A stretch of 14,025 nt of DNA from Pseudomonadota bacterium (lineage in GTDB: Bacteria > Pseudomonadota > Gammaproteobacteria > Steroidobacterales > Steroidobacteraceae), in contig JAJXWE010000007.1 in the NCBI GenBank assembly GCA_021781775.1, positions 1-14,025 on the forward strand, in the 5' to 3' direction. Both the position numbers and the translations under genes were made by a program. Every line of letters starts with the position of its first letter. The first letter of the stretch is position 1. The notes beneath the pieces were generated by a model. That model was given only the letters and a program-made list of their open reading frames with translations. It was not told the origin of the DNA and ran no database searches. Of the stretch, positions 13,113 through 14,025 are shown piece by piece.

Positions 13113-14025
13113 ATGAAGCATGTTGTTGCACTCGCGGCACTTTTCACGGTGGCCGCGTGCGAGGCCTGCGGAGCGCCCGCGCTAGCCGCGGCTCCCCAAG
13201 CCCTCCCTCCGGTTCCGGCCGCGGCGAGCGCGGCCTCCGCACTGTTCACACCGAACGCCGTCACGAGCTACGGGTCCGTCACGATCGACGGGCACAAGAT
13301 CAACTACAAAGCGGTTGCCGGCACCCTCATCGTGCACCCGAAGGGCTGGAACGACGCCACGACGCCCGCGACAGGCAAGGGCGCGCTCGGCGAGCCGGAC
13401 GGCCCGCCCGTGGCCTCCATGTTCTACGTCGCGTACTTCAAGCGCGGCGTGCCGGCCCACGACCGGCCGATCACCTTCCTCTATAACGGCGGCCCGGGCT
13501 CCTCAACCGTGTGGCTGCACATGGGCGGCATGGGACCGGTGCGCGTTGTGACCAACAACAACACGCACACCCCGGCGGCCCCGTACAGCATCATCAAGAA
13601 CAAGTACAGCCTGCTCGATGCGACGGACCTGGTGTTCATCGACGCCCCGGGCACGGGCTACAGCCGCATCGCGGGCAAGAATGCGGCCAAGGCATTCTAC
13701 GGAGTCGATCCGGACGGACACGCCTTCGCCTCCTTCATCACGCAGTTCCTGGCGCATTATCAGCGCTGGAACTCGCCGAAGTACCTGCTCGGGGAGAGCT
13801 ACGGCACCCCGCGCTCGGCGGTGCTGATCAAGGACCTCGAAATCGGCCGCGCGGTCGATTTCAACGGCGTGATTCTGCTCTCGCAGATCCTGAACTTCGC
13901 CCTGAACGCGGATGCCCCCGGCACCAACCCCGGGATCGAGCTGCCGTACGAGCTGGCGCTGCCGAGCATGGCGGCAACGGCCTGGTATCACCACGCGCTG
14001 CCGTGCAATAGACGTCGGCCCCCGC
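13113..14025 (+). CDS. Secreted S10-family serine carboxypeptidase-like peptidase, N-terminal 304 residues
   Basis: The frame starts at ATG 13113, with AGGAG seven bases upstream, and runs off the window without a stop. Residues 1-27 form an export signal (MKHVVALAALFTVAAC, then APALAAAPQ). VAAC at 13-16 is lipobox-like, so it may be a lipoprotein, but a signal peptidase I site after ALA is equally possible. The alpha/beta-hydrolase core shows the S10 oxyanion signature YNGGPGSS (124-131), VFIDAPGTGYS (174-184), and the nucleophile S229 in LLGESYGTPR. PYELALPSMAATAWYHH, near the right edge, is also usual for bacterial S10 proteins. The catalytic Asp and His would lie beyond the edge. Such enzymes cleave C-terminal residues in acidic conditions; the bacterial role is poorly defined. 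The last eight codons (CNRRRPP) look less family-like than the rest. Confidence 0.88.
   Translation, partial: MKHVVALAALFTVAACEACGAPALAAAPQALPPVPAAASAASALFTPNAVTSYGSVTIDGHKINYKAVAGTLIVHPKGWNDATTPATGKGALGEPDGPPVASMFYVAYFKRGVPAHDRPITFLYNGGPGSSTVWLHMGGMGPVRVVTNNNTHTPAAPYSIIKNKYSLLDATDLVFIDAPGTGYSRIAGKNAAKAFYGVDPDGHAFASFITQFLAHYQRWNSPKYLLGESYGTPRSAVLIKDLEIGRAVDFNGVILLSQILNFALNADAPGTNPGIELPYELALPSMAATAWYHHALPCNRRRPP

Noticed and set aside
12793..13140. A 115-codon minus-strand frame in the gap before the peptidase.
   Set aside because: It overlaps the peptidase start and signal peptide, has no motif or hydrophobic segment, and is Arg/Gly/Ala-rich as expected for non-coding GC-rich DNA.

Overview
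The window looks like a high-GC proteobacterial chromosome segment. It is most likely gammaproteobacterial or a close relative, judging from an Arn-type lipid A modification cluster, a Gram-negative MurJ, an outer-membrane beta-barrel protein and a sigF-nrsF-msrPQ redox-repair operon. No rRNA, tRNA, CRISPR, insertion sequence or phage genes were seen. Gene density is high, and codons are strongly biased to G or C at the third position. Taxonomy below this level is inference.

Left half (about 1-7335, all minus strand, so read right to left). An NADPH-dependent YhdH/AcuI-type oxidoreductase is followed by a small cysteine-containing protein, the lipid II flippase murJ, and an outer-membrane beta-barrel protein. 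After a GC-rich hairpin comes a tight envelope-modification cluster: a stand-alone ArnA-type UDP-glucuronate decarboxylase, ArnT, one ArnE-type flippase subunit, and the start of an ArnB-type aminotransferase cut by the window edge. Together these point to 4-amino-4-deoxy-L-arabinose (L-Ara4N) synthesis and transfer to lipid A, which lowers negative surface charge and gives resistance to cationic peptides. The formyltransferase half of ArnA, ArnC and ArnD are not in the window and may lie beyond base 1.

Middle (7336-9410). A divergent intergenic region separates the oxidoreductase from a plus-strand beta-ketoadipyl-CoA thiolase (PcaF/PaaJ type). The thiolase converges on a minus-strand fumarylacetoacetate hydrolase-family enzyme. 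All three are catabolic enzymes, but no complete aromatic pathway is present.

Right half (9411-14025, mostly plus strand). A four-gene operon encodes an ECF sigma factor (SigF type), its membrane anti-sigma factor NrsF with two candidate sensor cysteines, and the periplasmic methionine sulfoxide reductase MsrP with its haem membrane partner MsrQ. A promoter-like sequence GTAACC-N16-CGAA lies upstream of the sigma gene and fits autoregulation. The likely logic is: oxidant (hypochlorite-type) stress is sensed by NrsF, SigF is released, and MsrPQ repairs oxidised methionines in periplasmic proteins. The open frame of msrQ runs about 100 codons past its expected end, in exact antisense register across a small minus-strand membrane protein gene. 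The window closes inside a secreted S10 (serine carboxypeptidase-like) peptidase.
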